From contig CAJURQ010000010.1 of assembly GCA_910588955.1 (NCBI GenBank), positions 1 through 64,000 of the forward strand: a DNA stretch of 64,000 nt, read 5' to 3'. The notes under the pieces were generated by a model that was not told the origin of the DNA, did not search any database, and saw nothing but the letters and a program-made list of their open reading frames with translations. The position numbers were made by a program, and so were the translations under genes. The DNA comes from an uncultured Lachnospiraceae bacterium. Its GTDB lineage: Bacteria > Bacillota > Clostridia > Lachnospirales > Lachnospiraceae. This document shows positions 51,115 to 59,387 of the stretch, piece after piece; positions within the stretch are counted from its first letter, which is position 1; each line of letters begins with the position of its first letter.

Positions 51115-51138
51115 CGCGTATAAGCAGAGTCAGAAAGC
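51115..51138. repeat. Family C repeat unit copy 2 (left arm only)
   Basis: 24 bases identical to 39990-40013, directly after the terminator T-run. The matching right arm is not present here. Confidence 0.65.
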
Positions 51139-51172
51139 GTCAGGGACAGGTGGCATGCAAGGGTAAAGTTTT

Positions 51173-51271
51173 AAAGAATTGCAGATTTCGTAAAAAACAG
51201 CATTAAAAGAATTGCGATTTTCGTGAAAAAGTCGGGAATAAGAATTGTGATTTTCGGGAAAGTATGATATT
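51173..51271. repeat. Three tandem 33-base repeats
   Basis: Three adjoining 33-base units (51173, 51206, 51239) share a ~22-base core AAAGAATTG-GATTTTCG-GAAA with few differences. The period is close to three turns of the double helix. A - strand frame reading them as 11-residue repeats has no ribosome binding site. The array lies about 50 bases before the threonine aldolase start. Confidence 0.7.
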
Positions 51272-51323
51272 CTGGGATATCCGATAGCACATATTTTTAT
51301 ATCAGAGAAAAGAGGAATAACGC

Positions 51324-52352
51324 ATGTTATCATTTGAGAGCGATTATATCCAAGGAGCGCATGAAAAAATATTAGAGCGTCTTGCCAAGACGAACCGGGA
51401 ACCTCTTTCCGGCTACGGCAATGACAAATATTGCGAGAGCGCGAAAGAAAAAATCAGACAGGCTTGCGGTTGCGAGGAGGCTGAAATTTTTTTCCTGACA
51501 GGCGGCACCCAGACCAACCAGATCGTCATCAGTTCCATGCTGAAATCCTACGAGGGTGTGGCTGCCGCTGAGACGGGGCATGTCAGCGTCCACGAGGCGG
51601 GAGCGATTGAGCACAGCGGACACAAGGTGCTCACCATTCCGGGGCACGAGGGAAAGATAAAGGCGGAGGAACTGGCGGCTTACTTAAAGGCTTACTGGGA
51701 AGACTCCAGCCACGAGCATATGGTGTTCCCGGGCATGGTTTACATTTCCCATCCCACGGAGTACGGTACATTGTATACAGAGAGAGAACTTGCGGATATA
51801 GCGGGGGTGTGCGGCGAATACAGCATTCCGCTGTATCTGGACGGCGCAAGGCTTGGCTATGGGCTGATGAGCCGGGAGACGGATGTAACGCTTGCGAAGA
51901 TCGCCAAATACTGTGATGTGTTTTACATTGGCGGCACGAAGGTAGGGGCGCTCTGCGGGGAGGCATTGGTGTTTCCGAAGAAAAATATGCCGGCGCATTT
52001 TCTGACGCTGGTCAAGCAGAAAGGCGGGCTGCTCGCGAAAGGGCGGCTTCTGGGCGTGCAGTTTGACACGCTTTTTACGGACGATCTGTATTTCCGGATC
52101 AGCGCCCATGCAATTGAGATGGCGGAGAGGATGAAAGAAATGTTCCGGGAAAAGGGAAAGCGGTTTTTCCTCGACTCCCCGACGAACCAGCAGTTTCTTA
52201 TTTTGGAGGACGGGGAGCTGGCGCGGCTGAAGGAACAGGTCAATTTCGATATTTGGGAGCGGTACGACGAGGGACATACGGTCGTGCGTTTTGCCACAAG
52301 CTGGGCGACGGAGCCGGAGGATTTGGAAAAACTGCGGGAAATCATGCCGTAA
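51324..52352 (+). CDS. ltaE: Low-specificity L-threonine aldolase (PLP-dependent)
   Basis: PLP enzyme of the beta-eliminating lyase/threonine aldolase family, 342 residues, splitting threonine or allo-threonine into glycine and acetaldehyde. Features: TGGTQTNQI, TGHVSVHEAGAIE with the histidine stacking on PLP, LYLDGARLGYG (Asp173) and the Schiff-base Lys206 in YIGGTKVGALCG. GAGG precedes ATG 51324. It is a single gene preceded by the tandem repeats; the next gene on the strand is the sigma factor at 52440. Confidence 0.92.
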   Translation: MLSFESDYIQGAHEKILERLAKTNREPLSGYGNDKYCESAKEKIRQACGCEEAEIFFLTGGTQTNQIVISSMLKSYEGVAAAETGHVSVHEAGAIEHSGHKVLTIPGHEGKIKAEELAAYLKAYWEDSSHEHMVFPGMVYISHPTEYGTLYTERELADIAGVCGEYSIPLYLDGARLGYGLMSRETDVTLAKIAKYCDVFYIGGTKVGALCGEALVFPKKNMPAHFLTLVKQKGGLLAKGRLLGVQFDTLFTDDLYFRISAHAIEMAERMKEMFREKGKRFFLDSPTNQQFLILEDGELARLKEQVNFDIWERYDEGHTVVRFATSWATEPEDLEKLREIMP

Positions 52353-52439
52353 AATGAAACCGAAATAGCAGGTGAGAGGTATTAAAGATAGAGAACCTTG
52401 TCTGTCCTGGACAGACGGGTTGGCGCAAAGAGGTCATAT

Positions 52440-52931
52440 ATGACAAAAGAGGGACAGATAACGGCGGATGCCGCGATAGACCGCTATGCGGATATGGTGT
52501 ATCGACTGGCGTTGTCACAGATGAAAAACAAAACCGATGCGGACGATCTCTTTCAGGAGGTTTTTATCCGTCTGGTCAGCAACGTGGAAAAGCTGGAATC
52601 ATGGGAACATGTGAAGGCGTGGCTGATCCGGGTGACGATCAACTGCGCGAAGAAACACTTTGATCTGTATTGGAACAAAAACGTGGACTATATAGAGGAT
52701 GAGGAGCGGGTCAGAGGAGAGGAGGCTTACGAGCCGCCGGACGATGAGCCCGTCAGGAGTGCGGTGGCAAAACTTCCGCCCAAGTACCGGCTGGCGGTGC
52801 ACCTGTTTTATTATGAGGAGCTCTCTGTGGCGGAGATTGCCGAGCAGACTGGGCAGAAGGAGGGCACCGTCAAGTCACAGCTCCACCGGGCAAGAGAGAT
52901 GCTAAAGGAAATGCTGGCGGATTCGGGATAA
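52440..52931 (+). CDS. ECF-type RNA polymerase sigma factor
   Basis: A 163-residue sigma-70 family factor with only regions 2 and 4. Region 2: YADMVYRLALSQMKNKTDADDLFQEVFIRL (cited as MKNKTDADDLFQEVF); region 4: LPPKYRLAVHLFYYEELSVAEIAEQTG and EGTVKSQLHRAREMLKEML. ATG 52440 has AGAGGT five bases upstream; an in-frame start at 52398 is possible. It is followed by a single-pass membrane protein and a VWA lipoprotein, consistent with an extracytoplasmic stress module. Confidence 0.9.
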   Translation: MTKEGQITADAAIDRYADMVYRLALSQMKNKTDADDLFQEVFIRLVSNVEKLESWEHVKAWLIRVTINCAKKHFDLYWNKNVDYIEDEERVRGEEAYEPPDDEPVRSAVAKLPPKYRLAVHLFYYEELSVAEIAEQTGQKEGTVKSQLHRAREMLKEMLADSG

Positions 52932-53005
52932 GAAAAGGCTTCCGGCACAGGATAAAAAGATTGACAGTTACAAACCGGGTGACAAAACAAAAAGGAAATC
53001 TATAT

Positions 53006-53908
53006 ATGGTGATGGAACAATATAAAGAGCAGTACAAAAAAGAAACAGAACAGATACACGCACCCGCAGAATTGATTGCGAAAACTAAGGCGGCAATGCG
53101 CGAGGAAGAGGCGCGGATTCACCGGGAGCTTGCACTGCAGGATACCGGAGCGGGACGCAAAGGGGTGTCAGCGAGGGGCTTTAGTATTCGCAAGTGGGCG
53201 TATCCCCTGACGGCGGCGGCAGCGCTGTTGATTCTGGTGTCTGTGTCCGCGATGATGCGGGGATTGAAGTCCGGGGATATGTCTATGAGTGGAGCGCCTG
53301 CCAGCGATACGGCGATGGAATCAGAGTCTTCCGCAATGTCCGGCGCGGATTTGGACGGCGGCATGGCGGCAGCCGGGGCGGCGATGGATATGGCGGAAGG
53401 CGCGGAGGTAACAGAGGAAGCGTTTGCGGATGAGATGATGACTGCGGAGGCGGATATGGCGGTGGCTCCTGCGGCTGAGAGTGACAGTATATCCGAAGAA
53501 ATGGCGGCAGTAGAAAACGCAGTTTCCGACACGACGGGATTTGCGGAAAGCGCGGAAGATGCCGTTGTAGAAAGCGGGGAATCGAAGGAAGCGGAGAAGA
53601 AATTCAGCGATACGGAAAGAAGCATGGCGGAGGAAGCGACTCCTGCGGAGGGCGGAGCTCAGAGCGGCAGCGCGGCGGCTGAGAGTATTACGATAGAAAA
53701 AGCGGCGAAAAAGCCGGACTTCTGTGCGAGTCCCGACACCGAAACCCATGTTTTTAAAGGACAGACATTTCGAGTAGCGGAAACGGAAGACGGCTGGGAG
53801 GCATACGCGGAAACAAAGGACGGCGGCAAGTACGTGATCCGTGGGGAGGCGGAGGATCTGGAGACATTTTTTGAGATGGGGTATCGGAAGCTTTTGGAAC
53901 AGAAATAA
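53006..53908 (+). CDS. Putative membrane anti-sigma factor
   Basis: A 300-residue single-pass protein. The N-terminal ~55 residues are charged (YKEQYKKETEQIHAPAELIAKTKAAMREEEARIHREL), which would lie in the cytoplasm as in anti-sigma factors. A transmembrane segment follows (about 72-90, PLTAAAALLILVSVSAMM). The long outer region (90-240) is low complexity, rich in Ala, Glu, Ser and Met, ending in a small domain with THVFKGQTFRVAETEDGWEAY. No recognised zinc-binding (ZAS) motif was seen. Position directly after an ECF sigma factor is the main support. ATG 53006 has AAAGG eight bases upstream. Confidence 0.68.
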   Translation: MVMEQYKEQYKKETEQIHAPAELIAKTKAAMREEEARIHRELALQDTGAGRKGVSARGFSIRKWAYPLTAAAALLILVSVSAMMRGLKSGDMSMSGAPASDTAMESESSAMSGADLDGGMAAAGAAMDMAEGAEVTEEAFADEMMTAEADMAVAPAAESDSISEEMAAVENAVSDTTGFAESAEDAVVESGESKEAEKKFSDTERSMAEEATPAEGGAQSGSAAAESITIEKAAKKPDFCASPDTETHVFKGQTFRVAETEDGWEAYAETKDGGKYVIRGEAEDLETFFEMGYRKLLEQK

Positions 53909-54054
53909 TAATCATCGGGCAGAGAAAATTTTTCCTCTGTCCGATTTTTTTGCAACCTTTTTCTTCCACAAACGGTATTATGGATATAAGGACAATTAAT
54001 CAGTGTCCGGGGAGGATTGGGGCGGTCGGACCGCCCGGAACGGAGGAGAAAGGT

Positions 54055-55950
54055 ATGAAAAAGAATGTGGAAAAACTGATGGTATTGGGAATGGCGGGAG
54101 TTCTCCTGCTTACAGGATGCGGCGGGCATGATGAAACGTCCGCGCCGGCGTGGACGGATGGAACGGTTAGTCAGGAAGCGCCGACGGAATCATCATGGGG
54201 ACTGCCGGGGGCAGACTACGGAGATGCGGAGGGAGAAGCAGCGGACAGCGGCGCAGAAAGTCCGTCAGGAATGACAGATATGTCAGAAGACGCGGCGGTA
54301 GAAAATTCTGCCGAAGCAGAATACGATTTGCTGACAGAGGAGGCGACGACGGGCGAGGCAGAGAAATACGCGGATATCGCGGAGACGCCGCAGGACAGCT
54401 ATGACAGAAGCGGGGCGGCAAAGAAGGAAGACATGGAGGATTTATATGCCAAAGGCGACACGCCCGACGGCTATCTTGGCTCCTGCTATGAGTTTGACGA
54501 GGAAATGGATGAGAGGGTTAATCAGGAGGAGTACAGCAAGTGGGAGGAGCAGGGATTCTTTTCCGTGATGGACCAGCCGCTTTCCACCTTTGCCGCAGAT
54601 GTGGACACGGCGTCCTACAGCAATATGCGCCGTCTGATTCGGGAGGGCTATGATTTGGAGAGCCTGCCGGAAGGCGCGGTCAGAATTGAGGAGATGCTGA
54701 ATTACTTCACTTACGATTACGAAGAACCCGTGGGGCAGGAGCCTTTCGGGGTGACGACGCAGATTGGTCGCTGCCCGTGGAATGAGGAGGCAGAGCTTTT
54801 GATGGTCGGGTTAAAGACGGAGGATATTAATTATGAGCAGGCGCCCGCGTCCAATCTCGTGTTTCTGCTGGACGTTTCCGGTTCTATGGGAGAACCCGAT
54901 AAGCTGCCGCTCTTGCAGGAGGCTTTTGCGGAGCTTACGGACAATCTCCGCCGTAAGGACAGGATTTCCATTGTGACTTATGCGTCGGAGGACACGATTG
55001 TGCTGGAGGGCGCAAACGGAAGTGAGAAGCGGAAAATAAAGCAGGCGTTAGGCGGCTTGAAGCCAAGCGGCGGCACTTGGGGCAGCAGGGGAATTGAGAC
55101 GGCGTACTCACTGGCGGAGGAAAACTTTGTCATAGGCGGCAACAATCGCGTGATTCTGGCGACGGACGGCGACCTGAATATCGGCATGACCACCGAGGAG
55201 GAGCTGCAAGAACTGATTTCCAAGAAAAAAGAGACCGGGATTTTCCTGTCTGTGCTTGGTTTCGGGACGGATAATATCAAAGACAATAAGATGGAAACGC
55301 TGGCGGACAAGGGAAACGGCAACTATGCCTACATAGATTGTATGCAGGAGGCGAAGAAGGTGTTGTCGGAGGAGATGACAGCCATGCTTCTGACGGTCTG
55401 CAAGGATGTAAAGCTGCAGGTAGAGTTTAATCCGGAACTGGTGGAGGCTTATCGGCTTCTGGGGTATGATAACAGGGTGCTGGACAGAAAGGACTTTCAT
55501 GACGATACAAAGGACGGCGGGGAAATCGGAGCCGGGCACAGCGTGACGGCGCTCTATGAGATCGTACTGCGGGAGCCTTTGCAGGGCGGCATGGCGGAAG
55601 ATGAGATTGACGATCTGAAATACGGAGACGAGTACAGAAAAAGGGCTGGTGAGACGCCGACAAAGAATCAGAAATACAAGGAGTGGCTGACGGTCAGCAT
55701 CCGCTATAAAAAGCCTGCCGAGAGCAAGAGCGAGCTTTTGGAGTACCCGATCGGGTATGACAGCTATTCGGAAAAGCCCTCCAACGATTTCCAGTTTGCG
55801 GCGGCAGTGGCGGAGTTCGGTCTGCTTGCGTCCCACAGCGAGTTTCCGGAGGATGCGTCCGTGGAACGGGTCATAAAAACCGTCAAAAAGCTGGATTTAA
55901 AGGATACTTATAAAAGGGAATTTTTGGATCTGGTGGAGGAAGTGAGATAG
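54055..55950 (+). CDS. VWA-domain lipoprotein (YfbK-like)
   Basis: A 631-residue lipoprotein with lipobox LLTGC (Cys near 21). An acidic Ser/Glu/Ala linker precedes a YfbK-type N-terminal region (STFAADVDTASYSNMRRL, EEMLNYFTYDYEEP) and a von Willebrand A domain with the MIDAS motif DVSGSMG (Asp273). A DUF3520-like C-terminal region follows. VWA lipoproteins of this type are surface-exposed. ATG 54055 has GGAGGAGAAAGG upstream. It ends the sigma/anti-sigma operon; a strong terminator follows at 55951. Confidence 0.85.
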   Translation: MKKNVEKLMVLGMAGVLLLTGCGGHDETSAPAWTDGTVSQEAPTESSWGLPGADYGDAEGEAADSGAESPSGMTDMSEDAAVENSAEAEYDLLTEEATTGEAEKYADIAETPQDSYDRSGAAKKEDMEDLYAKGDTPDGYLGSCYEFDEEMDERVNQEEYSKWEEQGFFSVMDQPLSTFAADVDTASYSNMRRLIREGYDLESLPEGAVRIEEMLNYFTYDYEEPVGQEPFGVTTQIGRCPWNEEAELLMVGLKTEDINYEQAPASNLVFLLDVSGSMGEPDKLPLLQEAFAELTDNLRRKDRISIVTYASEDTIVLEGANGSEKRKIKQALGGLKPSGGTWGSRGIETAYSLAEENFVIGGNNRVILATDGDLNIGMTTEEELQELISKKKETGIFLSVLGFGTDNIKDNKMETLADKGNGNYAYIDCMQEAKKVLSEEMTAMLLTVCKDVKLQVEFNPELVEAYRLLGYDNRVLDRKDFHDDTKDGGEIGAGHSVTALYEIVLREPLQGGMAEDEIDDLKYGDEYRKRAGETPTKNQKYKEWLTVSIRYKKPAESKSELLEYPIGYDSYSEKPSNDFQFAAAVAEFGLLASHSEFPEDASVERVIKTVKKLDLKDTYKREFLDLVEEVR

Positions 55951-55994
55951 AAAAGGGGCAGGACGGTATTTGACATCCGTCCTGCCCCTTTCTT
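55951..55994. terminator. Bidirectional terminator between VWA lipoprotein and hsp20
   Basis: Perfect 12-bp stem GGGGCAGGACGG (55955-55966) with CCGTCCTGCCCC (55977-55988), 10-base loop, followed on the + strand by TTTCTT. It separates two convergent genes. Confidence 0.9.
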
Positions 55995-56015
55995 ATGAGG
56001 GGGTAAGAATTTTTA

Positions 56016-56468
56016 TTATTTTACTTCGATCCGCTTTACTTCCTCCTTTGCAGCGAGCTCCTTCTTGGGGAATTTTACTTCCAGAATACCGTTGTTGTAG
56101 GAGGCGTCAATATCGCCCGGCTCTACATCGTTCACGCGGAAACTTCTTGAGTAGGAACTGTAATACCGCTCTCTGCGGATGTATTTGTCCTTGCTGTCCT
56201 CATTTTTCTCTTCCTTGTGGGACGCGGAGATGGTCAGCAGGTTATCCTTCAAGTCAATGTTGATATCGGACTTGTCGAAGCCCGGCAGCTCCGCCTGCAG
56301 CAGATAGCTGTCTCCCTGATCGATCACGTCGGTCTTAAAGGCATCGAAGGTGGCAAGCTCGTTGTTTCCCCAGAAATTCTTGAAGGCATCATCGAACATC
56401 CTGTCAAAAGGATCGTCGAAGAATGCGGGTTTGTAGGTACGATTGTTCAATAATGCAGGTCTTAACAT
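56016..56468 (-). CDS. Small heat shock protein Hsp20 (alpha-crystallin type)
   Basis: A 150-residue ATP-independent chaperone. The N-terminal part (MLRPALLNNRTYKPAFFDDPFDRMFDDAF) is followed by the alpha-crystallin beta-sandwich with KTDVIDQGDSYLLQAELPGFDKSDINIDL and the end motif GILEVKFPK. ATG 56468 is used with AAGGAG upstream; a GTG reading to 56477 exists. A dyad CGAATT-AACA-AATTCG at 56508-56523 lies upstream and could be an operator. It diverges from the isomerase gene. Confidence 0.9.
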   Translation of the reverse strand: MLRPALLNNRTYKPAFFDDPFDRMFDDAFKNFWGNNELATFDAFKTDVIDQGDSYLLQAELPGFDKSDINIDLKDNLLTISASHKEEKNEDSKDKYIRRERYYSSYSRSFRVNDVEPGDIDASYNNGILEVKFPKKELAAKEEVKRIEVK

Positions 56469-56507
56469 AGAAATCACTCCTTCGTTATGTTATATTACCA
56501 GTATGAC

Positions 56508-56523
56508 CGAATTAACAAATTCG
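56508..56523. promoter_or_regulatory. Inverted repeat upstream of hsp20
   Basis: Arms CGAATT and AATTCG with a 4-base centre, 40 bases upstream of hsp20. It is not a CIRCE element (TTAGCACTC-type). Role as operator is inference. Confidence 0.35.
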
Positions 56524-56648
56524 ATTCATAACCGGTAGTTGTTTATTTGTTTATATATGTTATACATCATATATAACAGACAATCAATAATAGAAATATA
56601 AAGTGTTTATAAAGAGATTATAAACTGGCGGCGGAAACGACCGGGGTG

Positions 56649-56654
56649 TATAAT
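56649..56654 (+). promoter_or_regulatory. Possible -10 of the isomerase promoter
   Basis: TATAAT at 56649-56654, about 50 bases before the isomerase start; no clear -35 is present. Confidence 0.35.
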
Positions 56655-56704
56655 GGGTATGGAAACGGGGTGTTAGACACTTGAATAGCGGGGGAGGAGA
56701 TTAT

Positions 56705-57493
56705 ATGGATTTTGGAATGCCGACATTGATCGAAAACAAAGACTTGGAGGAGAATATTTCCCTCTGCAAAGAGCTGGATTTGCAGTTTATAGAACTGAAT
56801 ATGAATTTCCCGATGTACCAGATTCCGCAGTTAGAGAGAACAGCGTACTTGAAAAAGCTGGCGCGGGAAAACGGTATTTATTTTACGATCCATCTGGACG
56901 AGAATCTGAATGTCTGCGATTTTAACCCACTTGTGGCGGATGCGTACATGGAGACGACAGAGCGGGCGCTCAGGGTCGCTGCAGAGCTTGGCGCGCCGCT
57001 GTTAAATATGCATATGAATCACGGTATTTATATCACGCTGCCCGACAGGAAGGTGAGGCTGTTCGGAGAGTACCGGGAGCCGTATATGACGGCGATACAT
57101 AAATTTAGGGAAATGTGCGAGAGGACGGCGGGCAGTTCCGGTGTAAAGATATGTATTGAAAATACGGACGGCTTTCAAGACTTTGAGAAGGAGGCAATTG
57201 ATTATCTGCTGCAGAGCGAGATGTTTGCGCTGACTTGGGATATCGGGCACTCCCATGCGTGCGGTGACGCGGATGAGGCTTTCCTGATGGAGCGGAAGGA
57301 CAGACTGTACCACTTCCATATCCACGATGCCAAGGGAACGGCAAACCATCAGAAACTTGGTTCGGGGGAAATCGATCTGGCGCAGAGACTCGGTATCGCA
57401 AAGAATGGCGGCTGCCGGTGTGTGGTGGAGACAAAAACGATTGATGCGCTGCGGCAGTCCGTAAAGTGGTTGAATGAGAACGGATATCGATAA
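56705..57493 (+). CDS. Xylose-isomerase-like TIM-barrel protein (sugar phosphate isomerase/epimerase)
   Basis: A 262-residue TIM barrel of the AP endonuclease 2 family. Visible parts include FIELNMNFP, MHMNHGIYITLP, CIENTDGFQDFEKE, WDIGHSHACGDADEAFL with metal ligands, and HIHDAKGTANHQKLGSGEID. Members act as sugar isomerases, epimerases or endonucleases. GGGGGAGGAG precedes ATG 56705. It is a lone gene convergent with the HPr-like gene. Confidence 0.85.
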   Translation: MDFGMPTLIENKDLEENISLCKELDLQFIELNMNFPMYQIPQLERTAYLKKLARENGIYFTIHLDENLNVCDFNPLVADAYMETTERALRVAAELGAPLLNMHMNHGIYITLPDRKVRLFGEYREPYMTAIHKFREMCERTAGSSGVKICIENTDGFQDFEKEAIDYLLQSEMFALTWDIGHSHACGDADEAFLMERKDRLYHFHIHDAKGTANHQKLGSGEIDLAQRLGIAKNGGCRCVVETKTIDALRQSVKWLNENGYR

Positions 57494-57510
57494 AACGAAG
57501 CAGCGGCATG

Positions 57511-57540
57511 AAAAAGGGGCAGACACAAATAGTCTGCCCT
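57511..57540 (-). terminator. Terminator of HPr-like gene 2
   Basis: GGGCAGAC (57517-57524) pairs with GTCTGCCC (57532-57539); an A-run at 57511-57515 on the + strand gives TTTTT after the hairpin on the - strand. Confidence 0.85.
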
Positions 57541-57546
57541 GTATGG

Positions 57547-57774
57547 CTAGCCATATATGAAGGGAGTTAATTTCTCCCTGATTCCCTCGTCGTCCGAATC
57601 GTAAGTGAGTTGGAGCGGACGGGTCAGATCAAGCGCCATTACGCCGAGTATGGATTTAGCGTCTACGACTCTTCGGCCTTCCCCTAAGTTGAAGCACGAA
57701 TCAATCTTATCAATTACATCCACAAACTTTCTGATCTGATTCACATCATTGAATTTGACATTTACCTGCTGCAT
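57547..57774 (-). CDS. HPr-family protein lacking the catalytic histidine
   Basis: A 75-residue HPr-like protein. It retains the regulatory segment VDAKSILGVMALDLTRPL, where the serine corresponds to Ser46 of HPr, and the fold length. The N-terminal GLHARPA motif with phospho-histidine 15 is absent; the segment reads VNQIRKFVDVIDKI. So it cannot act as a normal PTS phosphocarrier but could act in regulation, like Crh. AAGGAGGAG lies upstream of ATG 57774. Confidence 0.72.
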   Translation of the reverse strand: MQQVNVKFNDVNQIRKFVDVIDKIDSCFNLGEGRRVVDAKSILGVMALDLTRPLQLTYDSDDEGIREKLTPFIYG

Positions 57775-58116
57775 AATCTCGTCTCCTCCTTAATCATTAT
57801 TGATGTCAAAAATCGATGTCAAAAACGGAAAACAATGATTTACAAATCAATTTGATTAACAGCAATTCCCCTATATGCAGAATTCCTTGACAACACATCT
57901 GTTAGTTTGTCGTTTGTTTTTCGTATGAGCCTCCTTTCTCTGCGAAAATATAATTGATATTTCGTGAGAATATAATATCTGCCCTTTTCAAAAATGTAAA
58001 TAGGCAAAATCTATAAATTTTTTAAAACTCTATTATACAGTATGCCCAGAAAAATCGGGAACAAAACAGAAGACAAAAAAGGACGTCCACATCGGGACGC
58101 CCTTCCTATGTGATAT
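57775..58116. other. Gene-free AT-rich stretch between HPr-like gene and rubredoxin
   Basis: 342 bases without a gene. It contains a direct repeat GATGTCAAAAA (about 57802 and 57816), AATATAAT blocks (about 57945-57980) and, on the - strand, an AAAGGAGG without a following start codon. The rubredoxin terminator lies at its right end. Confidence 0.6.
58074..58103 (-). terminator. Terminator of the rubredoxin-rubrerythrin operon
   Basis: GGACGTCC (58081-58088) pairs with GGGACGCCC (58094-58102) with one G-T pair; six A's at 58075-58080 give a T-run on the - strand. Confidence 0.82.
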
Positions 58117-58290
58117 TTAGTTGTAATTTTCAATAACCGGCTGGAACATATCCTTAGTCACGCCGCAGAGGGGGCAGCACCAGTCTGCCGGAAGATCTTC
58201 AAACGCCGTGCCGGGCTTAATGCCGTGTTCCGGATCGCCCTTTTCGGGATCATAAGTATAGCCGCAGGGATTGCAAAAATATTTTTTCAT
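58117..58290 (-). CDS. Rubredoxin
   Basis: A 57-residue iron protein with the two CxxC motifs CNPCGY and CPLCGV that hold one Fe(Cys)4. It donates electrons to rubrerythrin in peroxide reduction. It starts 38 bases after rubrerythrin, with AAAGGAGG upstream of ATG 58290. The gene lies between 58117 and 58290 and is easily overlooked because of its size. It belongs to the PerR-reverse rubrerythrin operon. Confidence 0.93.
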   Translation of the reverse strand: MKKYFCNPCGYTYDPEKGDPEHGIKPGTAFEDLPADWCCPLCGVTKDMFQPVIENYN

Positions 58291-58328
58291 ATCACATTCC
58301 TCCTTTGTACTTTATAGATATGTGGTGA

Positions 58329-58868
58329 TTAACCGAAATATCTCTTTAACAGACCTTCAAATGCCTTGCCGTGTCTTGCCTCGTCGCGCGCCATCTCGTG
58401 AACGGTGTCATGGATTGCGTCAAGGTTTGCTGCCTTCGCGCGCTTAGCCAGATCGAATTTGCCGGCGGTTGCGCCGTTCTCAGCTTCGACTCTCATCTCC
58501 AGATTCTTCTTGGTGGAATCGGTAACTACTTCGCCGAGCAGCTCTGCAAACTTAGCGGCATGCTCTGCCTCTTCCCATGCAGCCTTTTCCCAGTACAGAC
58601 CGATCTCGGGATAACCTTCTCTGTGTGCAACTCTTGCCATAGCGAGATACATGCCAACCTCGGTGCACTCGCCGTTGAAGTTTGCTCTCAGATCAGCCAT
58701 GATATCCTCGCTGACACCCTTCGCTACGCCTACCACATGCTCTGCAGCCCATTCCATAGCGCCGCTCTGCGCTGTGAATTTTTCAGCCGGTGCACCGCAC
58801 TGAGGGCATTTCTCCGGTGCAGAATCTCCTTCGTGAACATAACCACATACCTGACATACAAATTTCAT
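58329..58868 (-). CDS. Reverse rubrerythrin (rubredoxin domain first)
   Basis: A 179-residue peroxidase. The N-terminal 26 residues form the rubredoxin-like Fe site (CQVCGYVHEGDSAPEKCPQC, Cys5/8/21/24). The C-terminal di-iron domain carries ECTEVGMYLAMARVAHREG, EEAEHAAKFAEL and ARDEARHGKAFE. The domain order is the reverse of classical rubrerythrin, as in Clostridium. It reduces hydrogen peroxide for anaerobic oxygen defence. AAAGGAG precedes ATG 58868. It lies between PerR and rubredoxin in one operon. Confidence 0.93.
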   Translation of the reverse strand: MKFVCQVCGYVHEGDSAPEKCPQCGAPAEKFTAQSGAMEWAAEHVVGVAKGVSEDIMADLRANFNGECTEVGMYLAMARVAHREGYPEIGLYWEKAAWEEAEHAAKFAELLGEVVTDSTKKNLEMRVEAENGATAGKFDLAKRAKAANLDAIHDTVHEMARDEARHGKAFEGLLKRYFG

Positions 58869-58942
58869 ACCGTGTTCTCCTTTTCTTTTTGATATTTTAA
58901 CCCTTAATTCATGGGTTTACCAGCACACTCGTCCAATTAGAT

Positions 58943-59344
58943 TTATTCCCTGTTTTTGGCATCTTTATCCAGACATTTTCCACAAAGTCCGTAAAAGCAG
59001 GTGGTTTGCCGCTCAACTCTGCCGTCAAAGTTTCGTCGGGCGTCTGCCAGCATTTCGTTCATACAGTCAAGCTGCATATCTGTCACGCCGCCGCAGTCCG
59101 AACAGACAAAGTGACAATGCAGGGAGGTGTCCGCATCAAAGTGATCGACGCCGTCGCCCACCTGTAACCGCAGGATTTCGCCTCTGTCGGCAAGCAGAGT
59201 CAGATTGCGGTAGACGGTTCCCAGACTGATATTCGGATATTCCTGCCTGACGTTCTGATACACGACGTCGGCGGTGGGATGATCCTTGCGGGTCATCAGA
59301 AAGCTGTGGATAAGCTGCCGCTGCCGACTGTATTTCACCGCCAT
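58943..59344 (-). CDS. perR: Peroxide-responsive repressor PerR (Fur family)
   Basis: A 133-residue Fur-family regulator. The N-terminal winged helix has SRQRQLIHSFLM and PTADVVYQNVRQEYPNISLGTVYRNL (cited in part). Metal-binding residues include His68, Asp70, His76/His78, and the structural zinc cysteines Cys81, Cys84, Cys121 and Cys124. The GTVYRNL motif and the DHFDAD-like ligand set fit PerR. It leads the rubrerythrin-rubredoxin operon. AGGAGG precedes ATG 59344. Confidence 0.87.
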   Translation of the reverse strand: MAVKYSRQRQLIHSFLMTRKDHPTADVVYQNVRQEYPNISLGTVYRNLTLLADRGEILRLQVGDGVDHFDADTSLHCHFVCSDCGGVTDMQLDCMNEMLADARRNFDGRVERQTTCFYGLCGKCLDKDAKNRE

Positions 59345-59387
59345 GGCAATTCCTCCTGACTCGTCCGATCCTTTGTATTTTTAAAAA

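Noticed and set aside
51173..51271. CRISPR array
   Set aside because: The three units are contiguous without spacers and no cas genes are present in the window.
51130..51333. A - strand frame of 67 codons with three 11-residue repeats
   Set aside because: The residue repeats are a consequence of the 33-base DNA period. No ribosome binding site precedes its start and it overlaps the ltaE start.
57930..57965. A gene on the - strand following an AAAGGAGG
   Set aside because: No ATG, GTG or TTG start lies at a usable distance and no open frame follows.
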